Below, piece after piece: positions 1-8,377 of a DNA stretch of 64,000 bases. Positions within the stretch are counted from its first letter, which is position 1, and each line of letters opens with the position of its first letter. The DNA is from Saccharobesus litoralis (GTDB taxonomy: Bacteria > Pseudomonadota > Gammaproteobacteria > Enterobacterales > Alteromonadaceae): positions 3,264,065-3,328,064 of the forward strand of contig NZ_CP026604.1 in the NCBI RefSeq assembly GCF_003063625.1, in the 5' to 3' direction. Under the pieces are notes generated by a model. That model made no database searches. It was not told the origin of the DNA and saw only the letters and a program-made list of their open reading frames with translations. The position numbers and the translations under genes were made by a program.

Positions 1-353
1 AAACCAAAAATAGAGATAGCTCTACCGTCGGCGGTTGAAATTAAGTAACCTGAAACGAGTAAGCAGAATATCAGTAAGTAAAGAAGGCAATGAGTGCCTT
101 TTGCGATGAGTACTTGCCATTTTGCAATATCGGGCGAGAGCGTGAGTTTACGGTGTTGAGTTATGTTAATTAGTCGGATGACTGTGATTAGCAAGAGTAG
201 CATACCTAGGCTTTTATGAATATCAGGCGCTGTTTTATACCAGTCGTGATAATAATTGAGATCAACCATCCAAGTGCCTAGAGCAAACAGGCTTAATAGG
301 ATTATCGCACTTAGCCAATGCAATATGCGGGTTAAAATTGAGTATTTAGTCAT
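1..353 (-). CDS. Cytochrome b561 family protein, 5' part only (runs off left edge)
   Basis: The reverse strand from the ATG at 353 reads open to base 1 (117 codons) without a stop, so this is the N-terminal part of a longer gene. The protein begins MTKYSILTRILHWLSAI and shows three hydrophobic segments. Histidines sit in the helix contexts RILHW, DIHKSLGM and KGTHCLLY. This matches di-heme cytochrome b561 (CybB/YceJ family), an inner-membrane electron carrier that usually has four helices and about 175-190 residues. The fourth helix and C-terminus lie outside the window. Family membership is fairly clear; the electron donor and acceptor cannot be read. The region upstream leads into the CsrB-like RNA genes, which lie on the same strand. 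Confidence 0.82.
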   Translation of the reverse strand, partial: MTKYSILTRILHWLSAIILLSLFALGTWMVDLNYYHDWYKTAPDIHKSLGMLLLLITVIRLINITQHRKLTLSPDIAKWQVLIAKGTHCLLYLLIFCLLVSGYLISTADGRAISIFG

Positions 354-505
354 GCCTACCGATTGCCGCAAATAATTTAATCAAAACTATATACGATTAA
401 ATCGGTAAAAAAGTGCAATGTATAGTTTAAATTTTTGATTTAATTACATATATGGTTATATCACTGCGGCAGCGTGAATGATGGGGTGTTATCTTTAAAG
501 AGGAG

Positions 506-879
506 GCGCGTTCATCATACCTGATGTAAAATCCGTGTTTAACGCGCTTAATAAATGTATTTGTATCGTCCTAATACTTCTTCCATGATACTCCTTTATG
601 CAACCTTGCTTCTGTCTTCCTATGACTAAATCCTTATCCCAATCCTTCTTTTCATGTTGTCCTTTTGCTCAAACTCCTTGAGTATTCCGTTAAGCTGTCC
701 TGCTTCTACATTCCATTGCTTAATCCAACTGTATCCTAGTCAATCCTGACTTTGTCCATTATTTCCTGAGCTTCCTGCTAAAGCCTTTCCTAGGCTGTAT
801 CCTGCTTTGTCCTGAATTTATTACCTTATTACCAAACCGTGTCTTACTTCCTCAAATGCCGTCCTAGCACCTTTTCGAC
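506..879 (-). ncRNA. CsrB/CsrC-family regulatory RNA, copy 2 (CsrA sponge)
   Basis: Read on the minus strand, this 374-nt stretch contains 24 GGA triplets, mostly AGGA, far above the six or so expected by chance. It has no plausible ORF. The predicted 5' end GTCGAAAAGGTGCTAGGA (from 879) is nearly identical to that of the second copy at 1677. The 3' part is a GCGCGTT/AACGCGC stem (506-512 with 541-547) enclosing a CATCA/TGATG hairpin. CsrB/CsrC RNAs sequester the translational regulator CsrA through many GGA motifs in hairpin loops; that is known biology, and assignment here is inference from the pattern. A -10-like TACACT lies 8 nt before the 5' end, and a UvrY/GacA-like box lies at 1050-1067. 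The exact 3' end is uncertain because no strong U-tract follows the last stem. Confidence 0.85.
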
Positions 880-1277
880 GATGATTAGTGTATTAAATTC
901 GTTTTTTATTGCCATCATGTTTAATCAATAAAAATAGTCGTCATTAAGGTTTCATAATTTAAATTGGCAGATAAGGTAATGAAATAAAAGGCTATTTTAA
1001 ATTTTTTATGGTGTGGGACGTCAGATCTTTCCCGATTTTCCTACGTAAATGTGAGATATTTCTTACATTGCTACCTGCATATAACGCAATTGGTAATATT
1101 TTACCGCGTTAATAGCAATATCAACTATGTGATTTTAAAAATTCAGATGACTAAAGGTAAGTTATAAACAAACTGTAGTGACTCGGAAAATGAGTCATTG
1201 GAGGAAATCATTAGCAATGAAAGGGGATAAACACAATGTGAAATGAAAATGATAGAAATGAGGTAGCTTATATTGAG
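880..1277. other. Intergenic region between the two CsrB-like RNAs
   Basis: This holds the core promoter (880-910) and the upstream activating box (1050-1067) of RNA copy 2. Between 1068 and 1277 I see AT-rich DNA without a supported ORF, repeat or clear terminator. The 3' flank of RNA copy 1 lies here and has no strong U-tract. Confidence 0.5.
1050..1067 (-). promoter_or_regulatory. UvrY/SirA/GacA-type upstream activating site for RNA copy 2
   Basis: On the minus strand this reads TGTAAGAAATATCTCACA, an imperfect palindrome close to the GacA-family consensus TGTAAG-N6-CTTACA. Its centre lies about 180 bp upstream of the predicted RNA start at 879. The same box recurs at 1849-1866 at the same distance from the second RNA gene. 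BarA-UvrY (GacS-GacA) response regulators activate csrB-type RNAs in gammaproteobacteria, so the site fits the RNA call. Confidence 0.8.
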
Positions 1278-1677
1278 GCGCGCTCATCAACCTTGATGAA
1301 AAATATCCTGTATATACGCGCTAACTCAAAAAGCCCTTATGTTACATCCTATAACGAAACAGCAGCCATGCTGTCACCATTGTTATCCATTCGTGTCCTT
1401 GACGCATCCAATGCTTGGTTTCTTGTTCTATCCTGTTAACAATGACTGGTCATCCAAACCAGACCCCATCCATATCGGTTTTTTGTCCGTGGTTTGCTTC
1501 ATGCAAACATTTTCCTTTTGCTTTCCTAGCGATTGCATCCTGCAATTACCTTCCTTGTTGTTCCATTTTTCCCTACTGTCCTTAGCTAACCGCTTCCTAC
1601 GGTTGTTCCTATTCCTGTTACCTAATTTTTCCTTAATGCCGATTGTCCTTGAATTGCTTTCCTAGCACCGTTTCGAC
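1278..1677 (-). ncRNA. CsrB/CsrC-family regulatory RNA, copy 1 (CsrA sponge)
   Basis: The minus strand holds 22 GGA triplets in 400 nt. Many are in loops of small hairpins, for example TTGCAGGATGCAA, CCGTAGGAAGCGG and GTTATAGGATGTAAC. It starts GTCGAAACGGTGCTAGGA at 1677, matching copy 2, and ends with a GCGCG/CGCGC stem around a CATCA/TGATG hairpin, also as in copy 2. A -10-like TAGACT lies 8 nt upstream of the predicted start. The middle of the RNA differs greatly from copy 2 while motif density is kept, as is typical for paralogous Csr RNAs. An ORF on the opposite strand (1339-1665) is an antisense artefact. The 3' end is not fixed by a clear terminator. Confidence 0.86.
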
Positions 1678-1848
1678 ATGAATAAGTCTATGTTATTGAA
1701 ACTTTTTTACTAGGCCACCATAACCAAAAAATAGTGATTGTATCATTAGTGTTTTGAAATAAATCAACGTAAGTTTATGTAAAATATAGTTATTTTTTGT
1801 TTTGTGTAGTTAAATTCAAGTTGAATTAACCTAGTTATCTTACGATTT

Positions 1849-1866
1849 TGTGAGATATTACTTACA
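1849..1866 (-). promoter_or_regulatory. UvrY/SirA/GacA-type upstream activating site for RNA copy 1
   Basis: The minus strand reads TGTAAGTAATATCTCACA. It differs from the box at 1050-1067 at one position and is centred about 180 bp upstream of the predicted RNA start at 1677. Equal spacing in both copies argues that the whole promoter-RNA unit was duplicated or is under selection. Confidence 0.8.
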
Positions 1867-1900
1867 AAGGGTTGGGATAAAATATATGCATCACTCAAAT

Positions 1901-2470
1901 TTAGTGTTTAGGTTCTAAGCGGAAGCTATTTAAAATTTGGTATTTACTTCCATCAGAATTTGGTTGTGATTGATACAAATGAAATTGATTAACAGACCAA
2001 AGCCATTCAGGCGGAGGATCTAACAAAGGTAGTGATTTAACTTTACGAAAAAGGCTAACATGGGGTTGATAACTTGCGTGAAGAGTATATTGGATACGTC
2101 TATTTAGCTCGGGGAATTGTTGTGCAATAGTTTGGTTAATAACGTCAAATAGATGTAAATGACTGGGGCTGCAACTTGTAGATAGGTATAAAACTTGTGG
2201 TTTTATAAACAAATTAAGAGCTTGTGTTGCAATAGTAAAAAAGTGAACGGGTAAATGAGATAGGCACGTGGATAATTCGTTTACCTCTTTATCATTAAGG
2301 CAACCTAAAAACCTTAACGTCACATGTAAATCATTTTGGTGAACAGCCTGCCAGCGAGTATGTTCATATACAGAAAACGCTTGTCTTCGCCATTGGCTTA
2401 TTGCGAGAGAGATGTCTTTTGGTACTTGGATACCAATAAAAAAGCGCTTCTGATAATTGTCCTGTTTCAT
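1901..2470 (-). CDS. thpR: RNA 2',3'-cyclic phosphodiesterase (2H family, LigT/ThpR)
   Basis: The 189-residue protein carries the two tandem H-x-T/S-L motifs of the 2H phosphoesterase family: HVTLRFLG at about residue 49 and HVSLF at about 137. These place it with ThpR/LigT, which opens 2',3'-cyclic phosphates (EC 3.1.4.58) and was first known as a 2'-5' RNA ligase. Length fits the family. An upstream in-frame start at 2581 would add 37 residues unlike the family and run into hrpB, so I prefer ATG 2470, preceded by AACAGGT. The gene is divergent from hrpB, as often seen in related bacteria. Its biological substrate is not evident from sequence. Confidence 0.88.
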   Translation of the reverse strand: MKQDNYQKRFFIGIQVPKDISLAISQWRRQAFSVYEHTRWQAVHQNDLHVTLRFLGCLNDKEVNELSTCLSHLPVHFFTIATQALNLFIKPQVLYLSTSCSPSHLHLFDVINQTIAQQFPELNRRIQYTLHASYQPHVSLFRKVKSLPLLDPPPEWLWSVNQFHLYQSQPNSDGSKYQILNSFRLEPKH

Positions 2471-2531
2471 ACCTGTTAATTTAACCAGTTTTGGCCTAAG
2501 ATAGCGGCCACCTAAGGTTAGTTTTCCCAAT

Positions 2532-4985
2532 GTGCTTTTGTTACCTATAGAGTCTAGCTTTTCTGAGATAAAGCAAGCCATTTCTCTTGATAACCAATTG
2601 ATTATTCAAGCCCCCCCTGGTGCTGGTAAATCAACTTGGTTGCCCTTGCAATTATTAACGCAAAATGTGGTTGCGGGTAAAATTTTATTGCTTGAACCAA
2701 GGCGTGTTGCTGCCCGTTCAGTAGCCAATTATATGTCGAGCTGCTTGAATGAAAAAGTCGGTGAGACAATAGGGTTGCGAATGCGCGGGCAAACGCAAGT
2801 GTCTGCCGCGACCCGCTTAGAGGTGGTAACGGAAGGGGTGCTTACCCGTATGTTGCAAAGTGATCCAGAGCTAAGCGGTTACGATTTAATTTTGTTTGAT
2901 GAGTTTCACGAGCGTTCATTGCAAGCCGATATGGCGTTTGCCTTTGCGTATGAAGTTCAGCAAGGTTTACGAGATGATTTAAAGCTCGTTTTGATGTCCG
3001 CGACATTAGATTTGCCACTAGCGCAAAAAATATTACCCGCAGCCAAATTGATCCAAACAGAAGGTCGTCAATTTCCTGTTGAGGTTGCGTATCGGCCTAT
3101 GGGCAGAATGTCATGGCAAGACAAGCTGATACAGGTCGTGCGTGAGGCATTAGATCAACAGGGAAATATATTAGTGTTTTTACCTGGTATTGGTGAAATC
3201 AATCGAGCGCAGCGCGCATTGATGCCTATTCTGCCAGCAGACATTGTTTGTCAGAGTTTACATGGCCAGCTTGCTTTAAATGACCAGCAACAAATTTTAA
3301 GTTTGGATGAGCAAGGAAGGCGAAAGTTGGTATTGTCGACCAATATTGCAGAAACCAGTTTAACTATTCCGGGCATTAAAATTGTGATTGACTGCGGTAC
3401 ACATAAGCGAGTGCGATTTAATCCCAAAAATGGTTTTAGTACATTATTTACCGAGCGGATATCTCAGGCGTCAGCAGAGCAACGCAAGGGGCGCGCAGGG
3501 CGGATCGAAGCGGGGATAGCTTATCGGCTTTGGTCACGAGATGAACAGCAAAGAATGCGCACACAATACCCAGCTGAGATAGAAACAGCAGATATTAGCG
3601 AAGTGTACCTAGAGTTACTTAACTGGGGAGCCCAAAGTTTTACCGAGCTCAATTGGCCAACACTTCCTAGTGATAGCCAAATTAACCTAGCTATTAGTTA
3701 TTTGAAACAACAAGGGTTGATAACCGAGCAATTGGGGAAAAACAAGCTTACCTTGTTAGGCCAACGTATAGCTTCACAAGGTTTACCTATTGATATCGCG
3801 TTAGTTCGTCAGCAAGCGAACTATTCTTCTCAAGTGCTCGCGGCTTGGTTGTTTGAACAAATGCCTCGAGGTCAGGTGGGACGAGATGATATTAACGTGA
3901 TAAATCAGATCCAATCGAGTTATAAATACTACTCCAACATTAAAGGTTTGCTTAAACGCTGGCGAACTAGCGATAAGTATACGCCTAATCACATCATTCC
4001 AGATGAGCTAGTGCAAGCAGCCTTGGTGGCTTATCCTATGCGAGTGGCCAAAAAACGCGGTGCAGGATATCTAATGGCCTCAGGTACTGCGGTTTCAGTT
4101 CCTGCCGAAAGTCATATAAGTCAAGACATTGAATTTATCCTTGTTCTAGGCGCTAGCTTTTCCGATAAGCAAGCTTCCGGTGTGATCCGCCAATACCTAG
4201 CATTAACCAAGCAAAATGTTGCTGAATATATTGAACCTGCAGCTAATTTAACAACCCATTTAGAAATAAATAATAAAAGTGGTCAATTGCAGTTTTATGA
4301 AGTTGTGCGTTATGGCAACTTGGAGTTAGACAAACGTTTAATGACATCTAAACCCAGTACCCAGCAACTGCAACAAGCTTGGTTGGAATATATTCAAAAC
4401 CAAGGGTTTAAAGAGTTTAAGCAATGTGAAAAGCTGCAGCAGTTATTGGCTCGGTTGCGTTTAGCTAATCAAATTAATTCGACATTATTTCCTAGTGTAG
4501 TCACTAGCGACGAGTTACAAAACAACGCGCAACATTGGTTTGGTCTACATTTAACGCAAATAAAGAATCTGCAACAATTATTGAATTTAGATTTGATAAG
4601 CTGTGTTACCAGTGGCTTACAATATGAACAGCAAAGCTGGTTGAAACAGGCATTACCTAGCCAATGGCAAACACAGGATGGTAATCATTATCGACTGGAC
4701 TATGCAGGGGAGCACCCAGTTAAAACCAGTTTACGATTGCAATCTTGTTATGGAATACAACAGCATCCTTGTGTTGCTGATGGTAAAATAGCAATAACAC
4801 TGGAGTTATTATCGCCAGCGCAACGTCCCATTCAAACGACTAACGATATCAATAGTTTTTGGTTAGGTAGTTATAAAGACGTGCAAAAAGACATGAAAAG
4901 TCGATACCCCAAGCATTTTTGGCCAGACGAACCACAACATGCTGAACCGGGATTACAAACTAAAAGACAAAGGACTAACTCGTGA
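2532..4985 (+). CDS. hrpB: ATP-dependent RNA helicase HrpB (DEAH-like)
   Basis: The 817-residue protein is full length for HrpB. It shows Walker A APPGAGKST (about 27-35), DEFH (123-126) in the DEAH position, SAT (156-158), the motif STNIAETSLTIPGI and QRKGRAGR, followed by the long HrpB-specific C-terminal region. HrpB is a poorly characterised DExH RNA helicase. The start is GTG at 2532 (a TTG at 2538 is possible) with no strong ribosome-binding site, and aligns with the usual N-terminus. The stop overlaps the GTG start of mrcB (GTGA), so the two are cotranscribed, as in enterobacteria. Confidence 0.95.
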   Translation: MLLLPIESSFSEIKQAISLDNQLIIQAPPGAGKSTWLPLQLLTQNVVAGKILLLEPRRVAARSVANYMSSCLNEKVGETIGLRMRGQTQVSAATRLEVVTEGVLTRMLQSDPELSGYDLILFDEFHERSLQADMAFAFAYEVQQGLRDDLKLVLMSATLDLPLAQKILPAAKLIQTEGRQFPVEVAYRPMGRMSWQDKLIQVVREALDQQGNILVFLPGIGEINRAQRALMPILPADIVCQSLHGQLALNDQQQILSLDEQGRRKLVLSTNIAETSLTIPGIKIVIDCGTHKRVRFNPKNGFSTLFTERISQASAEQRKGRAGRIEAGIAYRLWSRDEQQRMRTQYPAEIETADISEVYLELLNWGAQSFTELNWPTLPSDSQINLAISYLKQQGLITEQLGKNKLTLLGQRIASQGLPIDIALVRQQANYSSQVLAAWLFEQMPRGQVGRDDINVINQIQSSYKYYSNIKGLLKRWRTSDKYTPNHIIPDELVQAALVAYPMRVAKKRGAGYLMASGTAVSVPAESHISQDIEFILVLGASFSDKQASGVIRQYLALTKQNVAEYIEPAANLTTHLEINNKSGQLQFYEVVRYGNLELDKRLMTSKPSTQQLQQAWLEYIQNQGFKEFKQCEKLQQLLARLRLANQINSTLFPSVVTSDELQNNAQHWFGLHLTQIKNLQQLLNLDLISCVTSGLQYEQQSWLKQALPSQWQTQDGNHYRLDYAGEHPVKTSLRLQSCYGIQQHPCVADGKIAITLELLSPAQRPIQTTNDINSFWLGSYKDVQKDMKSRYPKHFWPDEPQHAEPGLQTKRQRTNS

Positions 4986-7327
4986 GTAAACAAATGATCC
5001 AGCCAAGGCGATCTTGGCCTGTGCGTTGTTGCTTTTTTCTCATTAAACTCAGCTTAGTTTTTATTTGTATTTTGGCGTTTTGGGGCATCTATTTAGATGC
5101 ACAAATTGAACGCAAATTTGATGGTAATAAATGGCAATTGCCCATCGAAGTATTGGGTGCTCCTATGATGTTCACAACGGGAGACGCAATTAATGCTAAC
5201 GCGTTGCAGGAATATTTGGGGCGGTTAAATTACCGTAAGGTTAAGCAGGTGCGTCAGCCGGGGGATTATAGTTTTACATTACAAAGTATTGTAGTTTACC
5301 GACGCGCATTTGACTACGCTGTGGCAAAACAGCAGGTTGAGCAACAACAATCGGCCACTTTGCTCAAAGTTGATTTTCAACAAAACCGTATAAAGCGGGT
5401 AACAGATTTGACGATAAATTCGACTGTTACCGCATTTCGATTAGAGCCCTATGTGATTGACAGGTTACAAACGTCTACTTTAGAAGATCGTGATTTTATT
5501 GCATTGGCTGATTTTCCTGAACTTTTTAAAGAAACCTTACTGTTAGTCGAAGACAGGCATTTTTATCAACATCATGGCGTATCTCCGCTAGCCATTATTC
5601 GAGCATTGCTGCAAAACATAAAAGCAGGTCGTACAGTGCAAGGTGGAAGTACATTAACTCAACAGTTAGTTAAAAATATGTTTTTAACTAACGAGCGGAG
5701 CCTGTGGCGTAAGTTAAAAGAAGCTTATATAGCGTTATTACTGGATGCACAATACAGTAAAGAAGAGATTTTAGAAGCGTATGTTAACGAAGTTTATTTA
5801 GGACAAAATTACGCGCGAGGGGTTCATGGCTTTGGCTTAGCTGCGCAGTTTTATTTTGGTAAAAATGTAAATGAACTCGCACCTGACGAAATAGCGCTGC
5901 TGGTTGGTATTGTTAAAGGTCCGTCTTATTATAACCCAAGAAACAAAGCGCGTATTGCGCTTGAACGACGAGATTTAATATTACGTTTAATGGTGGAAAA
6001 TCGCTTACTGAGTCGAGAGCAGTACGAATTGAATGTGGTAAAGCCGTTGAAAATTATTGATTTGGCAAAAGTGTCAAGCGGTCGATATGCCAGTTACATG
6101 ACGCAGGTAAAGCAAGAACTCAAATTACTGTTAAAAGAAAAAGCGCATCAATTTAATGGATTAAAAGTCTACACTCATTTTGACCCTGTCGCCCAGCGTC
6201 GTGCGCAGTTATCAATTGATAAACAGCTGCCTTTGCTAGAGTCTAAGAAGCAAGTGAGTGATTTGCAAACCGCTGTCGTGTTAGTTGACAGCTCAACTGG
6301 TGGGATCAAAGCTATTATTGGTGATAAACAAGCCCACTACAATGGTTTTAATCGAGCCTTATATACTCAACGCAATATAGGCTCGTTAGTGAAACCGGCC
6401 ATTTATTTAGCCGCGCTTCGTCAACCAGAAAAATATGGCTTAGCCACGTTAATAGATGATAAACCTATTACCCTAACCAGTGATCTAGGAAAAGTTTGGC
6501 AACCACATAATTATGATAAAACCTTCTTACAGCAAGTAACATTACTTGACGCTTTAGTGACAAGTCGTAATGTACCGGCGGTTAATTTGGGAATGCGCCT
6601 TGGTTTAAGTTCAGTGTCACAACAATTGCAAGAGTTGGGGGCCTATTCACCTATTCCGCAGTATCCAGCCATGTTGTTAGGCTCGGTTTCAATGGCGCCG
6701 ATTGAAGTTGCTCAAGTTTATCAGCCGCTTGCCAATCAAGGGTATAAGTTTTCACTTAATGCTGTGATAGGCGTGTATTTTCAGGGTAAAAAAGTGGCGG
6801 AAAATAAGACAGCAAAAAGCCAAGTTTTGACTGCTGAAAGCGCGTACTTAATCAATTATGCCATGCAAGAAATTACGCGCAAAGGTACCGCGCGCTGGTT
6901 GGGTAATATGTATAGTCAAACTCGATTTGCAGGTAAAACGGGTACGACAAACGAATTACGTGATTCTTGGTTTGTTGGTTATGATCAGAACGAGTTGGCG
7001 GTGATTTGGGTAGGCAAAGATGATAATACCAGTACTCAGTTGACCGGTTCGTCAGGCGCTTTACGTATTTTTGGTGAATATCAAAAGCAACGTCAACCTG
7101 TCAGTTTAGTGGTTCCTAAACCACAAAGTATAGCGATGCGCTACTTCAGCAGTGACTCTGGATATCATGTCGATCCTGGTTGTCCTGATACTTTGTTATT
7201 ACCTGTTATTGAATATGGGTTGGCTGCGCCAATTGCCTGTGAAGATGCGCCGAGTATTGAAGAAGTTATTGCCGCCCCGAACAAGCCGCAAGAAAAATCT
7301 TGGCTTGACGATTTATTGGGTTGGTAA
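4982..7327 (+). CDS. mrcB: Penicillin-binding protein 1B (bifunctional glycosyltransferase/transpeptidase)
   Basis: A short cytoplasmic tail and one membrane segment (about 15-38) are followed by a UB2H-like region (about 50-140). Next is a GT51 glycosyltransferase with the catalytic Glu in LLLVEDRHFYQHHG (about E190) and GGSTLTQQLVKN. The transpeptidase has SLVK (about 468-471), SRN and KTGT (about 652-655). It polymerises lipid II and cross-links peptides in the periplasm. The UB2H region is the site where LpoB activates PBP1B in E. coli; whether an LpoB partner exists is not seen here. GTG start overlaps the hrpB stop. All catalytic motifs are intact and length (781) is typical. Confidence 0.96.
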   Translation: MSKQMIQPRRSWPVRCCFFLIKLSLVFICILAFWGIYLDAQIERKFDGNKWQLPIEVLGAPMMFTTGDAINANALQEYLGRLNYRKVKQVRQPGDYSFTLQSIVVYRRAFDYAVAKQQVEQQQSATLLKVDFQQNRIKRVTDLTINSTVTAFRLEPYVIDRLQTSTLEDRDFIALADFPELFKETLLLVEDRHFYQHHGVSPLAIIRALLQNIKAGRTVQGGSTLTQQLVKNMFLTNERSLWRKLKEAYIALLLDAQYSKEEILEAYVNEVYLGQNYARGVHGFGLAAQFYFGKNVNELAPDEIALLVGIVKGPSYYNPRNKARIALERRDLILRLMVENRLLSREQYELNVVKPLKIIDLAKVSSGRYASYMTQVKQELKLLLKEKAHQFNGLKVYTHFDPVAQRRAQLSIDKQLPLLESKKQVSDLQTAVVLVDSSTGGIKAIIGDKQAHYNGFNRALYTQRNIGSLVKPAIYLAALRQPEKYGLATLIDDKPITLTSDLGKVWQPHNYDKTFLQQVTLLDALVTSRNVPAVNLGMRLGLSSVSQQLQELGAYSPIPQYPAMLLGSVSMAPIEVAQVYQPLANQGYKFSLNAVIGVYFQGKKVAENKTAKSQVLTAESAYLINYAMQEITRKGTARWLGNMYSQTRFAGKTGTTNELRDSWFVGYDQNELAVIWVGKDDNTSTQLTGSSGALRIFGEYQKQRQPVSLVVPKPQSIAMRYFSSDSGYHVDPGCPDTLLLPVIEYGLAAPIACEDAPSIEEVIAAPNKPQEKSWLDDLLGW

Positions 7328-7353
7328 GTGTGACGGTAAAGGAAATTGAAAAA

Positions 7354-7671
7354 ATGAACATTTCACTTGCTAGGTTAGATGCAAGAGAAAAGTGGAGTGT
7401 ATATTTGATTTTGGCGAGCGACACGAGCTTATATTGTGGGATCACCAATGATGTTGAACGGCGTTTTAAACAACATCAAACCGGTAAGGGCGCTAAATAC
7501 TTTAGAGGCCGCCAACCTGTGAAAGTCGCTTGGCAACTTAATAATTTAACTCATCGTCAGGCTGCAGCAATCGAGCCTAAAATCAAAAAGTTAAGCCGTA
7601 AACGCAAATGTCAGTTGGTTAATCAACAATCAAATTATTCTGAGTTAGAACAAATTTTAGCGACAAAATAA
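7354..7671 (+). CDS. GIY-YIG nuclease-superfamily protein (YhbQ-like)
   Basis: The 105-residue single-domain protein has the GIY-YIG core: VYLILASDTSLYCGIT, then NDVERRFKQH, then E in AAAIEPKIKKL. This is the YhbQ/UPF0213 type, whose cellular role is uncertain; E. coli YhbQ has been reported to cleave DNA. I choose ATG 7354, which has AAGGA about 10 nt upstream, over the TTG at 7321 that overlaps mrcB's stop. It follows mrcB closely and may be cotranscribed. Confidence 0.88.
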   Translation: MNISLARLDAREKWSVYLILASDTSLYCGITNDVERRFKQHQTGKGAKYFRGRQPVKVAWQLNNLTHRQAAAIEPKIKKLSRKRKCQLVNQQSNYSELEQILATK

Positions 7672-7789
7672 CAGAATATTTGTCGCCAGCCTCATGCATT
7701 CTGCGCTGCCAATTGATATAGTTAGTCAATTGATATTTAGTGTGGCAGTGATGTTGAAGCGCTGCCATCTTTCAAGTAAGAAATCATAT

Positions 7790-8377
7790 ATGACTGATTT
7801 GCAGCAACTATTTGAGCGTAATTTACAAGCGCATCAAGATGTTTTTGCTAAACTTCCGGTGCTTGCTCCGCAAATATCTCAGTTGACTCAACGTTGTTAT
7901 CAAGCGTTGCAGCAGGGCGGAAAAATTCTTTTCATGGGAAATGGCGGCAGTGCAGCTGACAGCCAACATCTTGCGGCTGAGTTTGTCGTTCGTTATAAAA
8001 AAGAACGCAGAGCTTTAGCCTCTATTGCACTCACTACAGACACATCTATCTTAACCGCAGGGGGTAATGACTATGGTTTTAACCAAGTTTTTGCTCGCCA
8101 AGTTGAGGCGCTCGCTAAGCCTGAAGACATTGTTATAGGCATTACAACGTCAGGTCAAAGCCCTAATATTAATTTAGCGTTGGAAGCGGCTAATAATATT
8201 GGTGCATATAGTGTTGCGTTTACTGGGCGTGACGGCGGTGCGGTTAAAGATATAGCGCAATTGAGTTTAATTGTTCCCAGTGATGTGACCGCCCATATTC
8301 AAGAAGCGCATATTTTTATTGGTCATTATATCTGTGAAGCGATTGACGAATTAGTGACAGCGGGATCAGATAGCTAA
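7790..8377 (+). CDS. gmhA: Sedoheptulose 7-phosphate isomerase
   Basis: This is a SIS-domain protein of 195 residues with [16 protein letters not shown], the TTSGQSPN phosphosugar loop and the [11 protein letters not shown] segment with metal-binding residues. GmhA makes D-glycero-D-manno-heptose 7-phosphate (EC 5.3.1.28), the first step to ADP-heptose for the LPS core. DiaA is a SIS paralogue, but linkage to hldE and gmhB supports GmhA. ATG 7790 ([11 protein letters not shown]) fits the family N-terminus; the longer reading frame from 7694 does not. The stop overlaps the hldE start (TAATG), indicating translational coupling. Confidence 0.92.
   Translation: MTDLQQLFERNLQAHQDVFAKLPVLAPQISQLTQRCYQALQQGGKILFMGNGGSAADSQHLAAEFVVRYKKERRALASIALTTDTSILTAGGNDYGFNQVFARQVEALAKPEDIVIGITTSGQSPNINLALEAANNIGAYSVAFTGRDGGAVKDIAQLSLIVPSDVTAHIQEAHIFIGHYICEAIDELVTAGSDS

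Noticed and set aside
490-900. CRISPR array or direct-repeat array suggested by recurrent TCCT motifs
   Set aside because: Spacing is irregular and repeats are only 4-5 bp; the pattern fits GGA loops of Csr RNAs on the other strand.
1339-1665. 108-residue ORF on the plus strand
   Set aside because: It is antisense to a GGA-rich CsrB-like RNA, has no plausible ribosome-binding site and an odd Phe/Leu/Pro composition that follows from the TCC-rich strand.
7694-7790. Longer gmhA start at 7694 (32 extra residues)
   Set aside because: The extension is unlike GmhA N-termini, whereas ATG 7790 gives the normal [11 protein letters not shown] start.
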